This document shows positions 32,043 through 39,800 of a DNA stretch of 43,000 bases, in pieces. A program made the position numbers and the translations under genes. Position 1 is the first letter of the stretch. Every line of letters starts with the position of its first letter. This DNA comes from Saprospiraceae bacterium. Lineage in GTDB: Bacteria; Bacteroidota; Bacteroidia; Chitinophagales; Saprospiraceae. The notes under the pieces are model-generated. The model was not told the origin of the DNA, did no database searches, and was given only the letters and a program-made list of their open reading frames with translations. Location of the stretch: positions 112,662 to 155,661 of the forward strand of contig JAHDIE010000004.1 in assembly GCA_020630955.1 (NCBI GenBank), written 5' to 3'.

Positions 32043-32899
32043 TGAAGGTTACTATTTTAGACTCTGGAAAATTCAAATTAGATGGTGGAGCCATGTTTGG
32101 AGTTGTGCCAAAATCCATGTGGAACAAACAAAATCCTGCAGATGAAAACAATATGTGCACTTGGGCCACGAGATTACTCATTGTTGAAACCAAGGATAGG
32201 AAAATTTTAATAGATTGTGGTATTGGTAGGAAGCAAGGCCCAAAATTCCTCTCACATTTTCACCCACATGATGGAGATATACATCAAAATATTGATCAAG
32301 GATTGATAAACCCAGCTTCAATAACGGATGTCTTATTGACCCATTTACACTTTGATCATTGTGGTGGAGCTTTATATTTTGATGAAGAGCAAAACCCAAA
32401 AGCTACTTTTCCAAATGCTAAATATTGGACCAATGAAGATCATTTTAATTGGGCATATACTCCTAATCCTCGAGAAAAAGCTTCATTCTTGAAAGAAAAT
32501 TTTGTCCCTTTAAGAGATCAAGGCAAGCTGCACTTTATTCCAGTTTCTCAAGGAATAGAATGGATACCTGGAATTAATATCAGGTTTTATTATGGACATA
32601 CCGAAGCAATGATGGTCCCAGAAATACTATTAGAAGATGGTACATTTCTTTATTTTCCTGCAGATTTACTTCCTTCAGTCCATCATGTTAGATTGCCCTA
32701 TGTCATGAGTTATGACATCAGACCTCTAATCTCAATGGAGGAAAGAGAGTCTTTTTACAAATACGTATTATCAAAAGAAAAAAGTAGATTCGTTTTTGAA
32801 CATGACCCAGTACACAAACTTGGACAACTTTATAAAAATGAAAAAGGTCGTTATGCGATCAATTCAGATGTCGCGCTAGATGCATTACAAATAAAATAA
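32042..32899 (+). CDS. Metallo-beta-lactamase-fold metal-dependent hydrolase
   Basis: A protein of 285 residues with the dinuclear metal motif HLHFDH (HxHxDH), a later His in YGHTEAM, Asp in YFPADLLPS and a His in FEHDPVH, so all usual metal ligands appear present. No signal peptide. The sequence resembles the broad family that includes lactonases and other small-molecule hydrolases (KILIDCGIGRKQGPKF, DVLLTHLHFDHCGG). The substrate is unknown. Its start codon overlaps the ribH stop by one base, so it is translated with ribH; whether it serves flavin metabolism is not known. Confidence 0.87.
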   Translation: MKVTILDSGKFKLDGGAMFGVVPKSMWNKQNPADENNMCTWATRLLIVETKDRKILIDCGIGRKQGPKFLSHFHPHDGDIHQNIDQGLINPASITDVLLTHLHFDHCGGALYFDEEQNPKATFPNAKYWTNEDHFNWAYTPNPREKASFLKENFVPLRDQGKLHFIPVSQGIEWIPGINIRFYYGHTEAMMVPEILLEDGTFLYFPADLLPSVHHVRLPYVMSYDIRPLISMEERESFYKYVLSKEKSRFVFEHDPVHKLGQLYKNEKGRYAINSDVALDALQIK

Positions 32900-33034
32900 A
32901 GAGGCTCCATACACTATCTGACAATAAATACGTTAATATTATACTTGTCATCTATTTAACAATTTGAAATGATGACTTAAAAGAAAATATTCCGTCTCAA
33001 AAGCGGAAGTAGTTTTTTCATATTGGTTTGAGGA

Positions 33035-33069
33035 GAAGCTCACCTTATCATGGGTGGCTTCTTTTTTTT
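33035..33069 (+). terminator. Rho-independent terminator after the MBL-fold hydrolase gene
   Basis: GAAGC-CACC (33035-33044, with one bulged T) pairs with GGTG-GCTTC (33053-33061), followed by eight T. A weaker second hairpin (TTCCG 32990-32994 with CGGAA 33004-33008, then T6) lies just upstream. The T-run ends close to the stop codon of the convergent nucleotidyltransferase. Confidence 0.7.
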
Positions 33070-33072
33070 ACC

Positions 33073-33987
33073 CTATGCCCAAAGTGGACTAGGGTAAATA
33101 CCTTGCTCTATCATTGAATTAATTCTCTTAACAACAAAAGGTTTGTCTTCTTGATATGTCACACCAAACCAATCAGCATCAGAAGTTAAAACTTTTACTT
33201 TTTTACTCCCATCCTTGATCATATTATCCAAAACAAATGGAATAAAAAACTCAGATTTAGGAACATTAATGAATTCATTAAGGAAAGTCTTAAAATGATC
33301 TTCAGTCAACTTGAAAAAATCAGCCTTAAAGCCAAACATGTTCATGGACACCAATGTCATTGGATCAAGAAAAGTATAATCACCTTCGTCATTCTTATAA
33401 ATCCCCCTTCCTTGAATATCATGCTTTGTTATTTTTAACGTTTCGACTATCTTTTCCAAATAACCCTGATCATTCTGAATACAGACCCCTCTATTTACAT
33501 CTCCATGATCAGATAATGTATTCTTGAGCAAATATCCAACAACAGCGTAGTTCGGATTTGTTTCATCATTAAAATAATCAATCAATGTTTGATAGGAATT
33601 TTGGCCATAATAGTCATCAGCATTGATCACAGCAAATGGTCCATCGATTACATTTTTGGCAACCAAAACTGCATGTGCCGTTCCCCAAGGTTTACTTCTT
33701 TCCTCAGGCAATTTGAAGCCTTCCGGCAAATCAGATAGGTTCTGCGCAATAAATTCAACTTCTATCCTACCTTCTAATTTGGGTCTAAAAACTGATTCAA
33801 AATCTTTCCGGAATGACTCTCGAATCACAAAAACTACTTTTTTAAAACCAGCTTTTATGGCGTCATAAAGAGAATAATCAATGATGGTCTCACCATTGGG
33901 GCCAAATCCATCCAATTGCTTCAATCCTCCATATCGACTCCCCATTCCAGCAGCTAAAACCAAAAGAGTTGCCTTGTTATCTGACAT
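33073..33987 (-). CDS. Sugar-phosphate nucleotidyltransferase
   Basis: A protein of 304 residues with the nucleotidyltransferase N-terminal loop LVLAAGMGSRYGGLKQL, the signature EERSKPWGTAHAVLVAKNVI, and the metal-site AVINADDYYG. It attaches a nucleotide to a sugar-1-phosphate in the cytoplasm, giving an activated sugar for envelope glycans or cell-wall recycling. The specific sugar and nucleotide cannot be read; related proteins in Bacteroidota often neighbour a phosphotransferase, which is not the case here. No promoter was convincingly recognised upstream. Confidence 0.85.
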   Translation of the reverse strand: MSDNKATLLVLAAGMGSRYGGLKQLDGFGPNGETIIDYSLYDAIKAGFKKVVFVIRESFRKDFESVFRPKLEGRIEVEFIAQNLSDLPEGFKLPEERSKPWGTAHAVLVAKNVIDGPFAVINADDYYGQNSYQTLIDYFNDETNPNYAVVGYLLKNTLSDHGDVNRGVCIQNDQGYLEKIVETLKITKHDIQGRGIYKNDEGDYTFLDPMTLVSMNMFGFKADFFKLTEDHFKTFLNEFINVPKSEFFIPFVLDNMIKDGSKKVKVLTSDADWFGVTYQEDKPFVVKRINSMIEQGIYPSPLWA

Positions 33988-34213
33988 ATAGTTAATTTTA
34001 TAATCCGTTAATTAAATCCTTTTAAGTGACAATTCGTGCCATAAATCCAAAAATTCACACACTTTTCGATGATCATTTTTAAATTTGTGTCGTTATAATA
34101 AGGTCAAATATAAAGCCAATCATATTATGATTTGGTATAATATTTGACTCTTTTGGATGTTGATTTAAGCTTTTTAGGGCTTTTTCATTGATAAGCAACG
34201 ATGCAAACAAGGA

Positions 34214-35578
34214 ATGACAAGAATTAATACAAATTTATTCATAATACTTCTTCTTGGTACATTATTAATCTCATGTACCGATACCATTATTGAAGGGACG
34301 AATGAATTAGACTACGAATTAAAAAACGCTATCAAATCATCAGCCGAATTTGCTTCTGGTCAAGCCAATGTGGATTATTATATTCTGCCTGATGAAAATG
34401 ATTTGGAAAATATCCCTCAAGACACTAATGGCAATCCATTAAACCCAGCGAAAGTAGAATTAGGAAAATTTCTGTTTTATGAAACAGGACTGGCAGTTGA
34501 CGCAATTGACGAATCGGGAATTGGAACCTACTCTTGTGCTTCATGCCATATTCCTAGCGCAGGATTCAGGCCTGGCACTTTCCAAGGAATTGCTGATGGT
34601 GGAACAGGTTTTGGTATCAATGGAGAAAAAAGATTAAGAAATACAAACTATGAAGAGGATGACATGGATACACAAGACGCAAGAGCATTATCTCTTCTCA
34701 ATGTTGCCTTTGTTAAAAACACTTTTTGGAATGGACAGTTTGGTGCTAATGATGCAAATATTAACACACAATCAGTTTGGACTGAAGAAGATGGAACTGC
34801 AGCCAATGCTGAAAATTTAGCAGCCATTGAAACGCAAAACCTCGAAGGAGTTCATGTTCACAGACTTAATATCAACAAAGAAATGGCCGATGAATTCGGC
34901 TATACCGCACTATTTGACGAAGCATTTCCAGAAGTTCCTGTTGAAGAAAGATACAATATCAGAACTTTAGCTTTTGCACTTTCTGCGTATATAAGAACGC
35001 TAATGTCCAATCAAGCTCCTTTCCAAAATTGGCTAAAAGGAGACTATTACGCTATGTCATACGAAGAGAAACAAGGTGCTTTATTGTTTTTTGGCAAGGC
35101 AAATTGCTCAAATTGTCATTATGAACCCAACTTAGGATCTAATGAATTTCATGCACTCGGGGTAAATGACATGTATCAAATTCCTTCATTCAGTTCTTCT
35201 TCAGATGACTTTAGAAATCTTGGAAGAGGAGGGTTTACAGAAAATCTCGACGAATTATATAAATTCAGAGTTCCTCAATTATACAACATGAAGGATACCC
35301 CTTTCTATTTCCATGGGTCAAGCGTAAGAAGCTTAGAGGATCTTGTCGAATATTTTAATGATGCAGTTAAAGAAAACCCAAATGTGCCACAAGAAAGCAT
35401 ATCATCTAAATTCCTTCCTTTGGAATTAACCCCCAATGAAAAATCAAATTTGGTGAAATTTCTTGAGAATGGTTTAAGAGACCCCAATCTCGAAAGGTAT
35501 CAACCACAAGAATTAGGGTCAGGACAATGTTTCCCTAATGCAGATATTCAATCACAAGTAGATTTGGGTTGCTTTTAA
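34214..35578 (+). CDS. Di-haem cytochrome c peroxidase/MauG-family lipoprotein
   Basis: A protein of 454 residues with a hydrophobic N-terminus and lipobox LLISC (Cys21), so probably lipid-anchored outside the inner membrane. It has two haem c-binding motifs, CASCH (Cys108-His112) and CSNCH (Cys298-His302), in the spacing of bacterial cytochrome c peroxidases. Conserved pieces are VELGKFLFYE, SVWTEEDGTAANAENLAAIE, RTLAFALSAYIRTL and KFRVPQLYNMKDTPFYFHGSS. It would reduce hydrogen peroxide, or oxidise another substrate if MauG-like. No maturation genes are adjacent. The 226-base upstream region carries no other gene; it is AT-rich and I see no clear regulatory site in it. Confidence 0.9.
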   Translation: MTRINTNLFIILLLGTLLISCTDTIIEGTNELDYELKNAIKSSAEFASGQANVDYYILPDENDLENIPQDTNGNPLNPAKVELGKFLFYETGLAVDAIDESGIGTYSCASCHIPSAGFRPGTFQGIADGGTGFGINGEKRLRNTNYEEDDMDTQDARALSLLNVAFVKNTFWNGQFGANDANINTQSVWTEEDGTAANAENLAAIETQNLEGVHVHRLNINKEMADEFGYTALFDEAFPEVPVEERYNIRTLAFALSAYIRTLMSNQAPFQNWLKGDYYAMSYEEKQGALLFFGKANCSNCHYEPNLGSNEFHALGVNDMYQIPSFSSSSDDFRNLGRGGFTENLDELYKFRVPQLYNMKDTPFYFHGSSVRSLEDLVEYFNDAVKENPNVPQESISSKFLPLELTPNEKSNLVKFLENGLRDPNLERYQPQELGSGQCFPNADIQSQVDLGCF

Positions 35579-35605
35579 AAGATAAAATTACCAACTAACA
35601 CATAG

Positions 35606-35636
35606 AAGCTGCTCCAATTTGGTGCGGCTTTTTTTA
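35606..35636 (+). terminator. Rho-independent terminator after the di-haem peroxidase gene
   Basis: AAGCTGCTCCA (35606-35616) pairs with TGGTGCGGCTT (35620-35630) with one U-U mismatch and one G-U pair, followed by seven T overall. It overlaps the stop codon of the convergent HU/SPOR gene. Confidence 0.75.
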
Positions 35637-36683
35637 TTGGTGTACCTCAGGAGTTAAAAACCAGGCGTTAACTCCAAATTCCCTAGAAATTTCACTAAGA
35701 TAATTGGCAAGAGTTCCTTCAATATCCTCACAATCAACAGTAAGCCCTACCCTAGTATATGCTCCATGTGTTTCCTTATAAATTCGATAGCCTTTATCCA
35801 CAATCTGATTAGTTGTGCTTTGAACATTTCTTTGGTTTTGGTAAGATCCAATAATTACAATGCATTGTTCCTTACTCAAAGCAGAACCTGATCCTATGGA
35901 TTGTTCAGTTTTATCTTCTGACTTGAAATCAATATCAACAACTTCTTCTATTTGCCCCTCTTCTTCAACTAAATTTAACGCTGTGGTATCTTCAACAAGT
36001 GCTTCGACCTCTTCGTTATTTAACGTTTCGTACACAGTTTTATCTTCCTTTGCGCACATTTTAAATAGGATAGCACTTATCGCGATGACGGCAACAAATG
36101 GCAACAACCATTTCCACCAAGCGGTGGAAGCATTTTTCTCTACTACTAATACCGATTCAGAGATTTCTTCTTTAATATCAGTTCGAATTGTTGAACCAAT
36201 ATTCTTATTACCAGCTACAATCTCAGCTTTAGATGGTAAATTTTCAGGAATTGCAACGATCTTCTGAGGCTCCGGCAACTCGACTTCAGGCATCCATGTA
36301 TTTAGTTTTTCAACAGTTCCTTCATTCTGAACGAATTGAATCTTTTCATCAAACTTTCTTTTAATAAGCCCTAAATAGGCAATTTCTACGTCGCCATTCT
36401 CAATCAAACCCGACAGCACATCAGAAGTAAATTGTCTGATAAAACTTGTAGCCTTCTCACTATCTATAGATTCTCCTCTAGATATTGCTTCTTGTAAAAT
36501 TAAATCTTCACTATCATGTTCTTCATCAAATCTGATTTCCCGCCTAGGGGCCTTCAGGGTTTTTCTTCCTTCGCCAAAACTTGCGGATTTCTTTACTAAT
36601 TCAAACTTTCCTAAGCCTGGAACATCGATGGTTCCATTTGCTAATAAGAGCTCTAAAAGATATTTAGCAAAATTAATTTTCAT
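35634..36683 (-). CDS. HU-CCDC81 domain and SPOR domain membrane protein
   Basis: A protein of 349 residues. Residues about 1-115 form a DNA-binding-protein-like HU-CCDC81 region (YLLELLLANGTIDVPGLGKFELV, with a second repeat from EKATSFIRQFTSDVLSGLIENG to the VEIAYLGLIKRK strand). A membrane helix lies at about 190-209 (WWKWLLPFVAVIAISAIL). An acidic linker follows, and then a C-terminal SPOR domain (about 272-349, EQCIVIIGSYQNQRNVQSTT ... NAWFLTPEVHQ). SPOR domains bind peptidoglycan with denuded glycan strands at division sites, so the protein may link envelope and a cytoplasmic HU-like part. Both ends are recognisable; the joint role is unknown. It lies 72 bases after the PorE-like gene. 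Confidence 0.85.
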   Translation of the reverse strand: MKINFAKYLLELLLANGTIDVPGLGKFELVKKSASFGEGRKTLKAPRREIRFDEEHDSEDLILQEAISRGESIDSEKATSFIRQFTSDVLSGLIENGDVEIAYLGLIKRKFDEKIQFVQNEGTVEKLNTWMPEVELPEPQKIVAIPENLPSKAEIVAGNKNIGSTIRTDIKEEISESVLVVEKNASTAWWKWLLPFVAVIAISAILFKMCAKEDKTVYETLNNEEVEALVEDTTALNLVEEEGQIEEVVDIDFKSEDKTEQSIGSGSALSKEQCIVIIGSYQNQRNVQSTTNQIVDKGYRIYKETHGAYTRVGLTVDCEDIEGTLANYLSEISREFGVNAWFLTPEVHQ

Positions 36684-36704
36684 AATTCCATATTGTACAT
36701 ATTA

Positions 36705-36712
36705 CAAATATA
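36705..36712 (-). promoter_or_regulatory. Candidate -7 element of the HU/SPOR gene
   Basis: TATATTTG on the minus strand, matching TAnnTTTG, 21 bases before the ATG. A CTTTA string stands near the -33 position but is not a clean TTTG. Confidence 0.35.
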
Positions 36713-36755
36713 GGTAATGTAATCAGCAATAAAGCTAATGCTGGCACTAAATGGA

Positions 36756-38705
36756 TTAGTAATTAATTACCTTAAAAGTGGTACGCCGATTAATTTGGTG
36801 CTCTTCTTCACTACAGTCATCACAAATGCATGAATTTGCTGGTGAACTTTCTCCATAGCCTTTGGCTGTAAGTCGATTGGATTTTACTCCATTAGAAATA
36901 ATATAATCAACTGCAGAGCTAGCCCTTTTTTGCGACAATTGTAAGTTATAATCTACTTCACCTCTACAATCAGTGTGTGATGCTAATTCAATCGAAATTT
37001 GAGGGTTAATTTTTAGCAATTGAACCAAACTATCTAATGATGGCCTAGCATCGTCTCTAATATCCCACTTCTCATAATCGTAGAAAATATTGTCGATAAC
37101 AACTTCTTTATTAAGTTCGATTGGTTCTAAAAAGATTTTAAAATTGAAAGTCTGGCTACCTTTTTTGTCCTGATCAATAATTGTATTAATCACTATTTCT
37201 TTGGAAAAATAACCATCATAAGATGCCTTTATTTGATAACTATCGTTAGCTTCTACTTCTGAAATGAAATCACCATTGCTATCAGTTCTTGGATCTTTCA
37301 AATCTAACTTTACAATTTCCAATTGAACATCTCCCATTCCAGTATTGGATTTGGAATCGACAACCTTTCCAGCCAGAAAAACACGAATATTCTCCTCTTC
37401 TTTTTCTTCCTCGATGTGGCTAGTATCTTTTTCAACTTTAAAGCGCTTAAACAATAATATTTCATCATTAGATTGAACACCTCTTGAACTTGTAAACACA
37501 CCATGTTCAATCACATCTACATCATTTCCTTTATGAGGAAATATAACCAATCCAAAGTCATCTGCCCCTGAATTGATTGGTGCAGGAAGACGTTCAGGTC
37601 TAGAAAACGATCCATCCTTTTTTATATAACACTTATAGATGTCCAAACCTCCTAATCCTAAATTAACATCAGAAGAGAAGAATAAGGTATCATTAATACT
37701 GGTAGGAAATTTCTCATCACCAGCAGAATTTATATTTCCTTCGAGATATGCCGCACGTGTCCATCCAGTTGGCAATAAACGGGAATAATATAAATCATAG
37801 CTGTCGTAGTTTCCATGTGGACCAACAGAAAAAATCATTAGACTATCATCTGCCATTAAGCATGGATGTCCAACATTTACGTCCTCACTAAAAAATGAAA
37901 TGGCAATAGGATCTGTCCATTTACCACGTAGCTTTTTGCTCGTGTATATTCGACAATGTTTATCCCTTAATTCTAAATCTTCACATTTAGTATAATATAT
38001 TTCATTGCCAGCTTTGGTTAGACACGCGCTCCCTTCATGCCCTTCTGTATTAATAACGACATCAAAATTATTAACTTTTTTATCTCGGAGGTCTAATGTG
38101 TAAAGATTTGAATAATAATTTCCAGTCCATTGATAAGGCTCTGTCTCATTGCCGATTGGCCGGTCAGAAGCAAACAATAATTGATTCTCATTTAATAGAT
38201 AGGGGCTATAATCGTTATACTCACTATTGGCTTGCGAACTTGAAATATTATAAGATGGATCTGGCAAAAATGCCTGCGTCTCGACAATATACTTCAGGCC
38301 CTTGTACTCATCTAAATAAATTGGATTATTTGTTTTCCTAACAAGTTGCAAAAGAATTGCCATGGCTTTTTCATATTGCTCTTCTTGTTTATAGGCTCGG
38401 GACAATGCAAATCTGCATATTTCTTGATCTGATAACTTTAATGATTTTTCGTACCAAATAAGGGCTTCCTTACTATTGTGCAATGCCATGTAAGATTGGC
38501 CTGCCAAATATGCTAGATACGATTTTGTGTCTGAGTTTTGTGCTTTTTCAAACTCATTAGTCAACATTTCTGTTGCTTTGGAATATTGTTTGAGCTCATA
38601 TGCCTCTCTACCCGATACAATCTTCTTCTGCACTTCACATCCTTGTATAAGGAGCAAAAAAAATACAATAGACCCGATATGTTTTATTTCAATGTAAACA
38701 TTCAT
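36756..38705 (-). CDS. PorE-like TPR/propeller/CRD/OmpA lipoprotein
   Basis: A protein of 649 residues with a hydrophobic N-terminus and lipobox LIQGC (Cys23). Parts in order: TPR-like helices (about 30-125, ALIWYEKSLKLSDQEICRFALSRAYKQ region), a WD40/PD40-type propeller (about 150-415, with YLLNENQLLFASDRP, KAGNEIYYTKC, DDSLMIFSVGP and NDTLFFSSDVN), a carboxypeptidase-regulatory-like beta-sandwich (about 440-520), and an OmpA C-terminal peptidoglycan-binding domain (IELASHTDCRGEVDYNLQLSQKRA). This is the order described for PorE of the type IX secretion system, and three T9SS cargo genes are in this window. Bacteroidota have several paralogues with this order, so the role is probable, not certain. 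No symbol is assigned for that reason. Confidence 0.8.
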   Translation of the reverse strand: MNVYIEIKHIGSIVFFLLLIQGCEVQKKIVSGREAYELKQYSKATEMLTNEFEKAQNSDTKSYLAYLAGQSYMALHNSKEALIWYEKSLKLSDQEICRFALSRAYKQEEQYEKAMAILLQLVRKTNNPIYLDEYKGLKYIVETQAFLPDPSYNISSSQANSEYNDYSPYLLNENQLLFASDRPIGNETEPYQWTGNYYSNLYTLDLRDKKVNNFDVVINTEGHEGSACLTKAGNEIYYTKCEDLELRDKHCRIYTSKKLRGKWTDPIAISFFSEDVNVGHPCLMADDSLMIFSVGPHGNYDSYDLYYSRLLPTGWTRAAYLEGNINSAGDEKFPTSINDTLFFSSDVNLGLGGLDIYKCYIKKDGSFSRPERLPAPINSGADDFGLVIFPHKGNDVDVIEHGVFTSSRGVQSNDEILLFKRFKVEKDTSHIEEEKEEENIRVFLAGKVVDSKSNTGMGDVQLEIVKLDLKDPRTDSNGDFISEVEANDSYQIKASYDGYFSKEIVINTIIDQDKKGSQTFNFKIFLEPIELNKEVVIDNIFYDYEKWDIRDDARPSLDSLVQLLKINPQISIELASHTDCRGEVDYNLQLSQKRASSAVDYIISNGVKSNRLTAKGYGESSPANSCICDDCSEEEHQINRRTTFKVINY

Positions 38706-38770
38706 CTTTACAAAGAAAATAACTCTAATCGAATGTATTGTATTTTATAGTGAACTAAAGAAATTAAAAA

Positions 38771-39634
38771 TTATAAATAAGACTTCATTGAGTCCTTATT
38801 CGTTGATTTTCTTAGTCTCCTCAGTGCTCTTTCCTTAATTTGTCTTACTCTTTCTCTTGTAAGTCCATACAGTTCACCAATTTCCTCTAAAGTGAGTGAA
38901 GAATGACCATTTAGACCATAATATGAAGATAAGACCTCTACTTCTCTAGGAGAAAGCATAGATAATCCATGTTTTAATTCATCTTTCATCGATTGTGCCA
39001 TCAATCCTAGATCAGGCAAATCCTGATCTTCTTCATTGAATAAATCTATCAATGTGGCATCTCCCTCATCTCCACCGACTGGTGCATCCATTGAAAGGTG
39101 TCTTATGCCTCCTTTCAACAAGTTTGTAACTTCTTTTGGTTTTATTTCAAGCAATTCTGCCAATTCCTCATTTGTCGGCTCTCTCTCAAATTCTTGCACA
39201 AAACTCACATAGGCTTCATTCACCTTTTTGTATGAACTTACCTTATTTAACGGAAGTCTCACCAATCTACTATACTCAACAATAGATTGTAGAATAGATT
39301 GCCTAATCCACCATACTGCATATGAAATAAACTTAAAACCTTTGGTTTCATCAAATCTTTTGGCCGCTTTCATCAAGCCTACATTCCCTTCATTTATCAA
39401 ATCACTCAATGAAAGCCCTTGATTTTGATACTGTTTTGCAACTGAGACAACAAAACGCAAATTAGCCTGCGTCATTCTCTCCAAAGCTTCTGTATCTCCT
39501 TCTCTTATCCTTTTGGCAAGAGTCGCTTCCTCTTCAGGTGTAAGTAGATCGATTTTACTAATATCATTAAGATATTTGTCTAATGCGACACTCTCCCTTG
39601 AGGTAATTTTGTTTGTAATCTTTAATTGTCTCAT
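38771..39634 (-). CDS. rpoD: RNA polymerase primary sigma factor (RpoD/SigA family, short Bacteroidota form)
   Basis: A protein of 287 residues without the long N-terminal region 1.1 of proteobacterial sigma-70, typical of the Bacteroidota primary sigma. Region 1.2 is DKYLNDISKIDLLTPEEEATLAKRI. Region 2 has SLSDLINEGNVGLMKAAKRF and KGFKFISYAVWWIRQSI. Region 3 is KVSSYKKVNEAYVSF and onwards. Region 4 has the helix-turn-helix LTLEEIGELYGLTRERVRQIKERALRRLR (split over 29 residues). It directs RNA polymerase to housekeeping promoters, consistent with the TAnnTTTG elements seen here. It is monocistronic as far as can be seen, between pnp and the PorE-like gene. Confidence 0.93.
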   Translation of the reverse strand: MRQLKITNKITSRESVALDKYLNDISKIDLLTPEEEATLAKRIREGDTEALERMTQANLRFVVSVAKQYQNQGLSLSDLINEGNVGLMKAAKRFDETKGFKFISYAVWWIRQSILQSIVEYSRLVRLPLNKVSSYKKVNEAYVSFVQEFEREPTNEELAELLEIKPKEVTNLLKGGIRHLSMDAPVGGDEGDATLIDLFNEEDQDLPDLGLMAQSMKDELKHGLSMLSPREVEVLSSYYGLNGHSSLTLEEIGELYGLTRERVRQIKERALRRLRKSTNKDSMKSYL

Positions 39635-39730
39635 TCTATTTACTTGTTGCTTATTGACAAAATCAATAAAATAACTTATAGTTTATAATATTTATTACAA
39701 TTTGTCCTGCTATATAGTTTCGATTTATGC

Positions 39731-39767
39731 AAAAAAAATTCCAACAAGTCAATAGACTTGCTGGAAT
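39731..39767 (-). terminator. Rho-independent terminator of the rpsO-pnp transcript
   Basis: Arms at 39755-39767 and 39738-39750 pair over 13 positions with one mismatch around the loop AATA (as read on the plus strand). On the minus strand the stem is followed by eight T (complement of the A-run at 39731-39738). It lies 33 bases after the pnp stop. Confidence 0.85.
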
Positions 39768-39800
39768 ATCTTTATTTCTTCAAAAATGTAAGCTAGCTTA

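Noticed and set aside
32940-33035. GTCTCAAAAG-type string reminiscent of an insertion-sequence end
   Set aside because: No partner inverted repeat, target duplication or transposase is present; the hairpins serve better as terminators.
33988-34213. A tRNA or small RNA in the longest intergenic stretch
   Set aside because: No cloverleaf, no conserved T-loop string and no convincing hairpin was found; the region is AT-rich upstream sequence only.
35860-36267. A 135-codon plus-strand open frame inside the HU/SPOR gene
   Set aside because: Ser/Thr-rich antisense of an acidic linker; a shadow of the real gene.
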